NCBI GenBank assembly: GCA_029204225.1
Contig: CM055097.1
Coordinates: forward strand, 13,893,221-13,957,220
Length of the DNA: 64,000 nucleotides
Direction: 5' to 3'
Origin: Diphasiastrum complanatum
Lineage: Eukaryota > Streptophyta > Lycopodiopsida > Lycopodiales > Lycopodiaceae
Below are positions 30,486 through 40,779 of the stretch, one piece after another (the first letter of the stretch is position 1; the number at the start of each line of letters is the position of its first letter). The translations under genes and the position numbers were made by a program. Below the pieces are notes generated by a model that saw nothing but the letters and a program-made list of their open reading frames with translations, did no database searches and was not told the DNA's origin.

Positions 30486-31252
30486 TGGTATCAGAGCCAA
30501 ATTAAACTTTGCATGCTATTATCTCTGTTTGTGCAAGAATTTGTGAGCCCAATTCAAGCAAAAAGTTGTTTATCACTTTTCTTTACCTTTTCTTGAAAAG
30601 TGTTTGGCAAAGAGGATAGAAACTAGATTTTCATATCAGAATTGACATCGTACGGAATTTTGGAATTCCGCATATGTGAAAATCAGATATTTTCAGACCT
30701 CTTTATTTCCTTCATAATTGGTCCAAAGATATTAATGTTATAGCTTGATGGAAAGCTTATAAGATGTACTTTCCATTGAAATTGATCTCAAATCAATCTG
30801 ATGTGTCTATCAAGAGTTATAAGCTCTTAAAGAAGGTAGGGAGAGGTCCAAAATCCAAGTGACCACTTTTTGATTTGATCCAATTTAGTTTGATTCACAA
30901 TCCATTGTTTTGAGTATTCAACACAAGAAACTGATGTTCAAGGCAAAGTTTGAAGTTATTGAACACTTTTGAGCCTTCTTTGAATCATTAGTGTTTTCTT
31001 TTGTAGCATCTAACACGTGCCAAAAGTAGAATCAAAACTTGTCTATATTCCTCAATTCATTTTGAGAGACTGATCTAGATTATCTTGTTTTGTGGAATGT
31101 TTGACATCTATCTCAAATACAATTGCAAGTTTTTCACATCGGATTGATGGCACACCCTTGAAAATTCCTATAGTGAAAGAGAGTAGCAACACCAAGTCTA
31201 TTTGGAACAAGCTCAAACATATAATTGTCCAATAACAAGAAGTCTTCACAAT
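30486..31252 (+). other. Element B primer site and leader
   Basis: TGGTATCAGAGCCAA begins directly after the LTR. The rest is an untranslated leader with no domain. Confidence 0.85.
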
Positions 31253-32290
31253 ATGGCACCTGTAGGAGAATATCTCTTAGAACCAAGTGAAAGACTAAGT
31301 ACCTCCAATTATTCAATATGGAAGGTTAGGATGGAGTCTGTTCGTATACTCTAGGATGTTATGGACATAGTACTTGGTATTGAGGAGGAGCCTCAAGCAC
31401 AGCTTGAAATACCAAAGTATAGGAAGAGAGCTAGAATGGCTCTATACTTCATTAAAATGAATGCTTATAATGAGATTCTAAGAGAAATAGGATTTGCACC
31501 ACTACTAAAGAAGCTTGGGATGCACTTAAGTCAATCTATGAAGCTAAGAACACTTCTAGAATACTCACTCTTAGAAATCATATTTTTCAAAGTTTTCAAA
31601 GAAGTGAGGAGAGTGCATCAAAGTATGTTCTGAGAGTAAAGGATCTTCATAGGGAGCTTGCTTGTGTTGGTGTTACAATCAATCAATATGAGCTAGTACA
31701 AGTCATTCTTAATGGCTTAAAAGAAGACTATGATAATCTTGTTCAATCCTTTGCCATAAAGAAGGAGTTGCCAAATTTGGAGACTCTTCAAGAAATTCTC
31801 ATCTCTGAAGAAGCAAGGCAAAGTTACAAACTTTCACGGATGGACATACTCGAGCATATTGGGAGTGACAAAGCTCTTTTTTTTCAGGACAAGCATAAAG
31901 AGAGGAGCAAGAACCGGTTTTCTCAAGCTTTCAACAAAGACAAAGCCAAGGATAAAGACAAAGATGGTGAAGATGATGACTCAACTCATCCTTCTATTTC
32001 CAAGACCAAGAAGAAGAAAGTCAAGTGTTTCTTTTGTGGCAAGATGGGACACTATGTCTCTAATTGCTTCAAAAAGAAAAATAAACTCAAACAAGCAAAT
32101 CTCGCTAATGAGAAAGAAGAAGACTTTATTGCAAGTGATGGAGAAGGATCCCTCACGGTGTCAAGCTTTTCTTCAAGAAGTATGGAGCATGATACATGGA
32201 TAGTGGTGCCTCATCACATATGTGTTGTTCAAAGGAGTCTTTTGACTCTATTGTACCTTCTACATGACTTAAAAGATCTATTTATATAGT
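31253..32290 (+). pseudogene. Element B gag, broken
   Basis: The start at 31253 opens a copia Gag (LEPSERLSTSNYSIWKVRMES) that stops at a TAG at 31352-31354, codon 34. The frame resumes MDIVLGIEEEPQ, then shifts near 31490 and 31620. It recovers at MPNLETLQEILISEEARQ (31768) and reaches a lysine-rich linker and zinc knuckle CFFCGKMGHYVSNC starting at 32026. It is recognisably the same branch as array A gag (ERLSxSNYSxWKVRMES, EERP/EEEPQ) but clearly diverged. The protease DSGA region (about 32200) is also shifted. Not functional. Confidence 0.9.
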
Positions 32291-32299
32291 AAATGATCA

Positions 32300-34547
32300 T
32301 GAATGATCTATTGAAGGAATTGGCAACATTCCATTTAAACTTGTTTCTTCTAAAGTTCTATCACTTTCCAATGTTCTTTTTGTTCCTAAGCTTACAAAAA
32401 ACTTGATAAGTGTTGAAAAGTTGCTTGATTGTGGTTGTGATGTAAAATTCAATTCCAATACTTGCTTTATTAAGAAAGGTGATGAGATCCTAGCTAATGG
32501 ATCTAGATATGGTGGCATCTTCAAGTTAAATTCTTATGAGAATGCAAACTTTTGTGAAATTGCTCTTATGTCTAAGGAGGAGTTATGGCATAGAAGGTTG
32601 GGACATCCTAACTATAAATCTATGATTTCTATGATCGAGAATGATAAGGCTATTGGCCACTTTCCAAAGATATCAAGCCATGTGAGGCTTGTGCTATTGC
32701 AAAATCACATAGAAAGCTATATCAAAAGTCTTCTATTAAGACTCATCCTTTGGAATTAATTCACTCGAGTGTTCATTTTTCTTCCTCAAAAAGTATTGGT
32801 GGTGCAACTTGTTTTGTTACCTTGATTGATGATTTTGCAAAATATACTTGGTTGTACCTTCTTTCTTCAAAAGCTATGGTGTTTGAACATTTCCTTATTT
32901 TCAAAGCTTATGTTGAGAAACAGTTTTCTTTCAAAGTTAAAGCTTTGAAATGTGATGGAGGAGGTGAATACATCTCCAACAAGTTCTATGATTATTGTGA
33001 GGTTGAAGGGATTAAGAGAAAGTGTTCTTGTGCTTATTCTCCATCTCAAAATGGAGTTGCTAAAAGAAAAAATTGATCTCTATGTGAATGTGCTAAAGCA
33101 ATTCTAGTTGAAGCTTCTTTGCCTATTGAATATTGGGGAGAAGCAATTAATTGTGCAAATTATTTGTGCAATAGATTACCTCACAATGCACTTGTAGGAA
33201 GATCACCATATGAAGTCTTGTTTAAGAAGAAACCTAAGGTTGATCACCTTAAAGTTTTTGGATGTGCTTGCTTTGTTCATGTACCCTTGGAAACAAGGAA
33301 AAGAGATGATCGAAATTTAGTCAAAGGGATCATGGTTGGATACTCATCCAACAAGAAGGCATACAAAATTTATGTTCCCTCTACCTCAATTACAATTGAG
33401 AGTAGAGATGTTATTTCCATGAGAATAAAAAATACATCTTTGATGAGGCTGAGATCAAAGATTCTCAAAAGGATTCTCCTATTATCACCCTTGAAGATTA
33501 TCATGGAGAGATGAGGCCAAGAATTGAGGAGGAGTCACCTCAAATCTTTTCACCAAGGAGATCACAAGAGAAAGATCCGAGCCTAAGAGACTTACATATG
33601 GAGATAAAGACAAGCAAGTGGAACTCAACTCCACTAATTATGCATATTTTGTTTCACATGAAGAGCCAAAGGATGTATATGATGCACTCAACTCAAAAGA
33701 ATGGTTTCTAGCCATGAAGGAGGAATATGATGCATTGATTGTCAACAAGACATGGGAGCTTGTGGATCTTCCATCCAACAAGCACACTATTGGTTGCAAA
33801 TGGGTTTTTTGAGTCAAATATAATCAAGATGGCACAATCAACAAGTACAAGGCAAGACTTTGTGCAAAGGGTTTTGTTCAAGTTTATGGACTTGATTATG
33901 AGGAGACTTTTGCTCCAGTTGCAAAGATGGTATCAATTAGAACCATCATTTCTATTGCTTGTTTTTTCAAATGGAAAGTTTTTCAACTAGATGTCTCAAA
34001 TACATTTTTAAATGGATATCTAGAAGATGAAATTTATATGGATCAACCCCTTGGGTTCATCCAAGACAAGACCAAAGTTTGCTTGCTCTTCAAAAGTCTC
34101 TATGGACTAAAGCAAGGATCAGAAATCTACAAGTGCATATGTCACATATCTTGGAGAAAACTTGATATCTTGGCTTTCCAAAAAGCAAGATACGATATCA
34201 CTCTCATCTCTTGTGAAGCTGCATATAAGTCACTTACTACTACAACAAAAGAAGTGATTTGGATCAAGAGGTTGCTTATGGAGTTAAAGACTATCAAGGA
34301 AGATGATCTACCTTTAATCATGTGTGATAATATTTCAGCACAAGCCCTTGCCAACAATCCAATATTTTATGCAAGGAGCAAACACATCGAAGTTGCACGT
34401 CTCATTGGAGGGAAAATCTACTTGGAGCACATCGACACATCATCTTGTATTGCAGATTTGCTCACCAAACCTTTGAGCAAAAATTCCTTCATCAAGCATA
34501 GAGCCAATCTTGAAATAATTCCAAGATCCATGTTCAGGTCAACATAG
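32300..34547 (+). pseudogene. Element B pol with internal deletion
   Basis: GAG-pre-integrase (ELWHRRLGHPNYKSM, about 32580) and integrase (ELIHSSVHFSSSKSIGGAT, LIDDFAKYTWLYLL, LKCDGGGEY) are followed by NGVAKRKN, where the catalytic Glu of AERKN is Lys, and then a TGA at 33074-33076. The RT start (WELVDLPSNKHTIGCKWVF) runs into a stop, and QLDVSNTFLNGYLEDEIYMDQ follows near 34000. At about 34116 the sequence jumps from YGLKQ straight to the RNase H end (ISLISCEAAYKSL, CDNISAQALANNP). Compared with array A about 215 codons are missing, including YVDD. The element cannot be autonomous. Confidence 0.92.
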
Positions 34548-34565
34548 ATTAATTTTTGAGAAGAG

Positions 34566-35361
34566 TGTTGAAAAATGAAAAATCATCTATCTTTACTTTA
34601 GGCTTTTGGCAAAGTTTTTCCTATGTATATATGATGTTCCATATTGTAAATGCCAAATTTGGCCTAGAAGAAACTCGAGCTACATGGGTTTTTCAAGTCT
34701 AGTTGGTAAGGTACAACTTGCATATAGAATGTAGACATAGAAATGTCAATAATAGGCCTGTAGAAACTCGTGGCACATCACATGCAACGGTTGTAAGTAT
34801 TTCATAGTGACATGCAAGGCATACACAAAATGAATTGGACACATGCATGATGATTTGTACAATTCTAGTTGAAAATTTGACACTTGGTAAAAGTAGGTAG
34901 AAATGCATGTATGTAAAGTGACAAATGTCACTAATTCTCTAGTTTTCACTTTTAGATGTGAAGGAAAGATGGAGAGAGATGGTTATACCTCGAGCTACTC
35001 CAAACTCCATAAATATGTGTAGACTCTCTCACATTTTTTGATGAAAAACCAAGCTTTGAAGCTATTCCATGTCCATTTGGATCTACACAATTGTTTGTTT
35101 GAATTTTGCTCTCTCTTTCTCTTTCTAACTCGAGTAGAGACTTATGCTAATGGATTGAATTCTTGTACTTCTTCTCTTTTGTTTTTCAAAGCAATCATTC
35201 TTTGATTCTTAGCATGCTAGATTGTGATTTAGCCATAAAATCTTGTATTATATCTTGGCATTCAATTTTGAATCAAGTTATGTGCTAAACACAAAGCTTA
35301 ACAAGATCATTCACACTTGAGGATCATTTCCCACACATGTGAGCTTGCTGGAATTTTATCA
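34566..35361 (+). repeat. Element B 3' LTR, intact
   Basis: 796 bp, TGTTGAAAAATG...TTTTATCA, preceded by a purine tract GAGAAGAG and followed by TATTT. It shows the empty state of the array A insertion site (single TTGGA at 34835-34839). Confidence 0.95.
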
Positions 35362-35366
35362 TATTT

Positions 35367-35860
35367 AATATCTTGCCACCATAAAAAATCACATGAATGG
35401 AGATCCACTCAATATTCTTGGAATTGGCACTTTCAACATAGAATGACATTTAGCAGGAGATCTGAAAACATTAAAATGTATGTTCCATGTATGTTTGTAC
35501 TGCATGAAGACAGCAGAAGACATGACAAGGAGTACATGAATTTCAAGAGATCGAGAAGATCCTAATTGGAAACTCATACTACCGATTCCTCTTCAGAATG
35601 TTTATATCTATACATTGCATGCATAGATACGTATAATAGAAAAAATAATATATCTTCACATCTTGTTTGCATGGAATTCCGAGCCAGAGGCATCTACGAA
35701 GGAAGCTATTATAGATTAGATGATGTGTTGTCTAAAGCAGGCTTACATAAAGGCCATCTTAAAATAAAAAAAGATGACAAGCTATCAAGTAAAACAAGAA
35801 ATATTCCATGCAGCATATTCCACCCCGATGTCATTGGATAGAATGTCATGTGGGACATCG
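35367..35860. other. Spacer without a supported gene
   Basis: Unremarkable sequence after element B. The last part may be the 3' end of the minus-strand coding remnant that follows. Confidence 0.4.
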
Positions 35861-35927
35861 GCTTATGTGCTGATTGCCCTCTCTTTTTGCTTCTTAGTAG
35901 GTGGGGCTGGTGAGATCGGGTCTGCTG

Positions 35928-36661
35928 TCAGTTGGGGGGGGGGGGCTCGCTTGGATAAACATCATCCAGCTCCTTGATGGCAGCAGCCGCGCTAGATCCC
36001 AATTGTTTGGTGACCAACATTTGGAGGAGATACCCACATTTGGTAGTTGGTTTGCGGGATTTCAGAGCTCCGCACAGCTTCTCTACTATCTTCTCAGCCC
36101 ACTTGTAATTTTGTTTGGGATCGTCCATGGTGAGGGTCGGAGAAAAGAGGTCGCTCGATGGGATGTGATCCATCTTGGTGGTATGCACTATGACCATGGT
36201 GACGAGGATCTCTGAGGCGGCCCGTAGATGGGGATCCATGATGAGGCGGATAGCGATCCCGTCATTGGTTTGGGAAATGGTTTTGCCGTCATCTGTCAAA
36301 AATTTTGTAAAGTACTTGGCATCATAGCTGGTGCCCTTTCCATGGATTGTCTCTCCAAGATTACGAAAGCCGATGCTCTGGAGATCCCAAGAGAGACGTT
36401 GACAATAGAATAGTTGCCACTCTTGGATGTAATCTGGAAAGTTTGGAACTCATCTGAATAGGTGGAGTAGGCTGCTCGGATGAGGCTCTCGCTCTGCTGG
36501 TTTCAAAAAAGTGTCAGATCAAAGCCAAGATTGGTGATGATATCCTTGGCCAATGTGAGCTGCTCAGTGTAATTCTTAAGATAGATCATGACTATATCCC
36601 CTTAATAAGGACGAGGGGGTTTACGGTGATGCAAGCTAAGCGAGGAATTGCGGGAAGCCAT
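35928..36661 (-). pseudogene. Unrecognised coding remnant with its own TATA box
   Basis: A minus-strand ATG at 36661 starts a frame beginning MASRNSS. It is closed by stops at 36602-36604 and 36503-36505 but stays protein-like across one or two frame changes near 36440, ending in a clean 123-residue stretch (36299-35928) that contains KWAEKIVEKLCGALKSRKP. The end falls at a run of Cs (plus-strand G run at about 35935-35943). One base shift there would continue into a tail with PPTKKQKE, which resembles a nuclear localisation signal. Composition is mixed and soluble, with no membrane segment. I do not recognise the family. Retroelement Gag or an endogenised viral nucleocapsid-like protein are possibilities; both are guesses. 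Confidence 0.45.
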
Positions 36662-36770
36662 AATAGCAGTGATTTTAGACTGCTCTAAGAATTTTGAAAA
36701 TTTTGAAAAAAAATTTGGCATGAACTCGAGAGCAGCAATCTAAAATGAACTCGTGGAGAGAAGGTGGAGG

Positions 36771-36783
36771 ACTATATATAGAC
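36771..36783 (-). promoter_or_regulatory. TATA box upstream of the 36-kb remnant
   Basis: Minus strand GTCTATATATAGT, about 110 bp before the ATG at 36661. The spacing suits a plant core promoter or an LTR promoter. Confidence 0.4.
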
Positions 36784-37317
36784 TTTTTTTGGCAGAAATT
36801 CACAACTTCACCTAGAAAATCATCCTCAGTGTCCACGATTTGATAAAGATGTTCGCGAATTTTGAGGCAACGTTCTGAGGGCCCATGAATTCTTGTAAGG
36901 GATTTTATGCCAAAAGATAAAAAAAAACGTTTGACAGTGCAAAAAGATAGCAGAGAAATTGTGAGGATCAATTTGAGCTGCAGCGAATTGTTTGCGAATT
37001 TTGAGAATGGATATCTCATGAATAAAACTACATTTTTTTATTTTTAGACATTTTTTATCTGAGACAAAATTCTTGGAGGCCAAAAATGGATCGTGCTTCT
37101 ATCTGAGATGTTGTGAAAAAATTTCTTCTGAAACAAATGACTTTTGCGGTTTTCTCAAAGAAGACTGTTGGTATACCTGATTTGATAATATCTTGATGGG
37201 TGGAACAAGTAAGCACAGCAAAAATGTTGTCGAAATGGCATGCCGACAATAAAAAGGATGAAAAACAGTAGGAAAGAAAACAACTAATACATATCAAGAT
37301 AAAAACAGGGTTCATTG

Positions 37318-37580
37318 TACTTTCTCAGTCGACTCCCATTGACCACAGTGTCGAGGATATCGCCTTGAAGGGTTTGGAGTTGGACATATCCAGAGGCAAA
37401 GATTTTTTAAATGACGTAAGGTCCTTGGCCAGAAAATTCCAGTTTGCCTTTGAAGGCTTTGGCCTGGTATAGCAGGACCTTATCTCCAATCTAAAAATCT
37501 CTAAGTTTCAATGATCGATCGTGCCATGCTTTTTGTCGTCGTTTGTGGACTTGTTGAGCATGGATGCTGATCTTTCGTGT
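37318..37580 (-). pseudogene. Ty3/gypsy integrase C-terminus
   Basis: The minus strand reads AWHDRSLKLRDF, stop, IGDKVLLYQAKAFKGKLEFSG, QGPYVI, stop, and then TVVNGSRLRKY. GDKVLLY, GKL...GPY and VNGxRLKxY are the hallmark end of gypsy integrases. Two in-frame stops (a TAG after RDF and a TAA after YVI) show decay. The upstream part of pol is absent because sequence from about 37590 belongs to a plus-strand copia gag. What follows on the minus strand (37317-36785) would be this element's 3' region or LTR, and it leads into the TATA box above the unrecognised remnant. Confidence 0.85.
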
Positions 37581-37589
37581 TTTACAAAG

Positions 37590-38330
37590 TTGCTCCAGAT
37601 GGAATAACCCAACATGGTACAAGTGGAGGCTTTATGTTGGAGAGCAATGGTAGGCTTACCTCAATCAAATATTCTACTTGGAAGATGAGGATGGAGTCCT
37701 TATTGGAGATGAATGAGTTGATGGATATTGTTGCAGGTGTGGAGGAGAGGCCTCAAGCACTTCAAGATCAAGTGAGGTATGACAAGAGAGCAAAGAAAGC
37801 TCTACACATGATCAAGATGAATGTTACCAATGAGCTACTCAAGGATATTGGTAAGAGCAATTCATCTCGAGAGACTTGGGAAGCTTTGAAGAAGCTTTAT
37901 GAATCCAAGTCTAGATCTAGGGTGTTGACTCTAAGAAGAAAAATCTTTCGAAGTTTGCAAAAGAAGGAAGAGAGTGCCCATGCTTTTGTATTGAGAGTTA
38001 AAACATTCAATGATGAGCCAGCATGTATTGATGAGAGCATTAAGGAGGTAGAACTTGTTCAGGTTATACTAAATGGTTTGTTGGATGATCATGTTAATTT
38101 TGTTCAAAGATTTGCTATTCAAAAGACTTTGCCAAGCATTGTGGATTTGTAAGAGATTTTGGTGAATGAGGAGTTTAGGCTTCAAGCAAGAGGTGGATCT
38201 TTATCAACATCTCAATATGAAGAGGAGGCTATATTCATCAAAGGCAAGTTCAAGGACAAAGGCAAAGTCAAGTGGTCAAAGGGTCAAGATCAAGGTGAGC
38301 CTTCCTTTTTTGTTGGTAAGAAGAAAGTGT
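37590..38330 (+). pseudogene. Copia gag fragment (element D), sister of array A
   Basis: The plus strand encodes GGFMLESNGRLTSIKYSTWK, KMRMESLLEMNELMDIVAGV, EERPQALQDQ and further Gag. It is strikingly like array A Gag along about 190 residues, then stops at a TAA (38150-38152). The following frame continues EEFRLQARGG and a lysine/glycine linker (KGKFKDKGKVKWSKG). The zinc knuckle is missing because the sequence changes near 38328 to an LTR-like segment of a different element. No LTR of its own is present; it starts against the gypsy integrase fragment. The original ATG equivalent seems to be out of frame by one base. Confidence 0.85.
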
Positions 38331-38664
38331 CAAGGATTTTACTGGCAGTATATTTAGCTAATTTGCAAGCAATCTATCATCAATCAAATAAGTAGAAAAG
38401 AGAGATCACACCACAACCCAAGAGAACACTTTTTGAACTATATTAACAAAAGAGACTTAAGGGTACATATACATAGTCTATTTTTTGTGGGGTACCGCAA
38501 CATGGTAGTTCGGTCCCCGTTACGGGATGCGTGTCCCAACTATACACACTGTGTGTCGTTAAACTGGCACTCATGCACACTATTACATAAGCAGTAAAAA
38601 ACTCGAAAACACTGCTGAAATTGGAAAGTCATGAAATTGTAAGAGAAACTCGGGCTTTCTAACA
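38328..38664 (-). repeat. Copia 3' LTR, minus strand
   Basis: On the minus strand it starts TGTTAGAAAGCCCGAG right after a purine-rich tract (AGGGCTTAAGGGAAAG) that follows copia RNase H sequence. The right end (38664) is well defined; the left end near 38328 is placed where element D gag is interrupted and is approximate. Confidence 0.55.
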
Positions 38665-38689
38665 CTTTCCCTTAAGCCCTAGTTTATCT

Positions 38690-38960
38690 TTCTTACAAAG
38701 AGATTTTCTCTAAAAAAACTCAAACTTATCAATACTTAAAGCTTTAGTGAGTATGTTAGCTAACTGATTCTCTGTCTTACAATGCACTAAATCTATTTCA
38801 TTAGATAACGACTTCTCTCTAATGAAATGATATTTAATTTCTATATGCTTCATGTGTGCATGAAATCCAGGAAGCTAGATGTATAGCGCTTTGGCTGTCA
38901 CAACTGATCACAATAGGCTTGTTCTGTTGAATTCCAATGTCTTCTAATAGCACAATCACA
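38690..38960 (-). pseudogene. Copia RNase H 3' remnant
   Basis: The minus strand contains decayed CDSQSAIHLA, CTHEAYRN and ANxLTKALS-like segments, matching the end of copia RNase H (CDNQSAI, HxRTKHIEI, ADxxTKAL), with several stops. It is followed at once by the purine tract and the LTR at 38664. Upstream pol is not visible. Confidence 0.65.
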
Positions 38961-39080
38961 GTTGAGCTTACTATTTCTAACTCCCTCTCTTAAGATCAAG
39001 TGTGATTTAAGTATCAAACTAACTGTACACTTATTACAGTATCACATTTGAAGCTTTCATAAATAAATCAAAACGAATCT

Positions 39081-39128
39081 ATTGGAGCTACGTGATATTG
39101 GAGCTACGCGATATTGGAGCTACGCGAC
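39081..39128 (+). repeat. Three 16-bp tandem repeats
   Basis: ATTGGAGCTACG(T/C)GA(T/C) three times in a row. Confidence 0.9.
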
Positions 39129-39490
39129 CAGAGCATTATGTTCAGTGAGAAGAGGCCATGGGTCGCTTGGCTCCGATATCAAGGAGGGTATGAATCTTCA
39201 GATGGCCATAACTTTTTAACCGTGTGTCGAATTGAAGTGATCCAAAAAGAAAAAGTGTGCAATTTTTCATGATCTACGCAATCACGTAAATAGATGCTAC
39301 AATATCTCAGCCATTCGACCAGATCATTGTGTTCAGTGTAAACATGTCATTGGTCACTCGGCTCCGATATCAGTAGGTATGAATCTTCAAACTGCCATAA
39401 CTTTTTAACCATGCGTCGGATTGAAGTGATCCTAAAAAAAAAAGTTTGCAATTTTTATGATTTACGTAATGGTGTAAAGAGATGCTACAC
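39120..39490 (+). repeat. Old ~190-bp tandem duplication
   Basis: Both copies share GACCAGA, TTGTGTTCAGTG or a close variant, GGCTCCGATATCA, GGTATGAATCTTCA, GCCATAACTTTTTAACC and AATTGAAGTGATCC or a close variant. GACCAG occurs at about 39126 and 39317. No coding potential. Confidence 0.8.
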
Positions 39491-40779
39491 TTCTTTTACT
39501 AGAGGCAATCTATTTTCCTCCTCCACATGTGCTCACTCCACCTGCCTACCGCATGTGGCGAGGCACGACGCGACACGATGACATATGCGTGAGGACACGG
39601 CCTTGGGTTTCCCAGCCTTTTAATTTTGAATTTTAGTGTCATTGGTTTATCTCAGAAGTGGCTGCCCGAAATTGAAGTTGGGCAGTCTAATGAAGTTCTC
39701 TCTCTACATTTTTAAAGGGCCCATATCGAGTCCGAAGTTTCCCTAAGGCATGATTTAGAGGTTGAAGTGTTACCATCCATAAGTGTCAATTCTATAATAC
39801 ATAGATGCTTCAAACAAACACTTTAAATTCCAGTACTAAAAGATGTAAATATTGATATATGCCTTTTTAGCATCCATTAATTACAACAATAACCTGGGTC
39901 CTGGTTCGAGTTGCTAACTCAAAACTAGTTCAATGCATGATTGTGAATGTGAACTTAGATTTCTCCTAGCCCAACCCAACAAGATTGTATTCTGAAATGC
40001 ATATACACAAGTTCTTATTGCTCACACAAATTAGAGTCATTATTGGCAAAGCATAGATGATTGAATAGAGCCAAGTGCTAGTGTGATTCTCTTCCCTTGA
40101 ACCAAGCTTTTTTAGCATCCATTAATTACAACTCAAACTTGGTTCGAGTTGCCACCTCAAATCTAGCACAAGTCATGAATTGTGAACATAACTTGGGTAG
40201 GTTCTTCTAGCACAAAGCAGTAAGTTTTTGTTGTGACGTCGAAATAAACAAGTCACCAAAGTAAGTTTTTGTTGTGGCTGTTAATATTAACATCATTGAG
40301 GAGTTGGGACTCAGGAGGCAATGACATTCGGGGGATTTAAAAGAGATAATATTGTTGTTTTGTAATTTGTAAATTTCCTGCAGACCCTCAGAGGCCTTCA
40401 ATCTAGTACCAATAAATCCAGCGTCCAAAGTCTACAATGATTCAATGATTATGTTATCTTTATGTAATATAGACATCCTCGAATCCCAACTTAGCTTGAT
40501 ATAGGGTTATTACTAAGTTTATGTATTAAGAATCATGATTTGTCCTAAAAGAGAATCAAATTTCATTAAAAATACAAAAATCCTAAAACCAATTCGAATG
40601 GTTCAAAGGTTCGATCTGATTCAAAAGCGGTTTACACCATCAAACCAGCCGGTTTGAACCGAATATGTAAACATTGGTATGTATCATGCTTGTCATATCT
40701 AAAAAAGTAAGTTAGTAGACACTTATGGAAGACCCTCCTTGCCATAAAAGGAGAGGTATTTGCATTGTAAACGACACTT
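39491..40779. other. Spacer without a supported gene; contains a 235-bp-spaced repeat pair
   Basis: TTTTTAGCATCCATTAATTA occurs near 39867 and 40109. Each copy is followed by a GGTTCGAGTTGC block (39903 and 40141) and a TGAATGTGAACTTAG-like tail. The copies are imperfect. Nothing else recognised; 40207-40428 is only an accidental frame. Confidence 0.6.

Larger units (their letters stand above)
17525..35361 (+). mobile_element. Ty1/copia element B, degenerate, hosting array A in its 5' LTR
   Basis: The outer element of the nest. Its 5' LTR begins TGTTGAAAAATG at 17525, is interrupted at 17798 by array A, resumes at 29963 and ends TTTTATCA at 30485. Next come the primer site TGGTATCAGAGCC (30486), gag and pol remnants (31253-34547), and an intact 796-bp 3' LTR (34566-35361). 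The 5-bp duplication TATTT flanks the whole (17520-17524, 35362-35366). The reassembled 5' LTR is 797 bp. I count 12 differences in the first 274 aligned bases of the two LTRs. Internal coding sequence has stops and a deletion, so B is dead. Confidence 0.95.
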
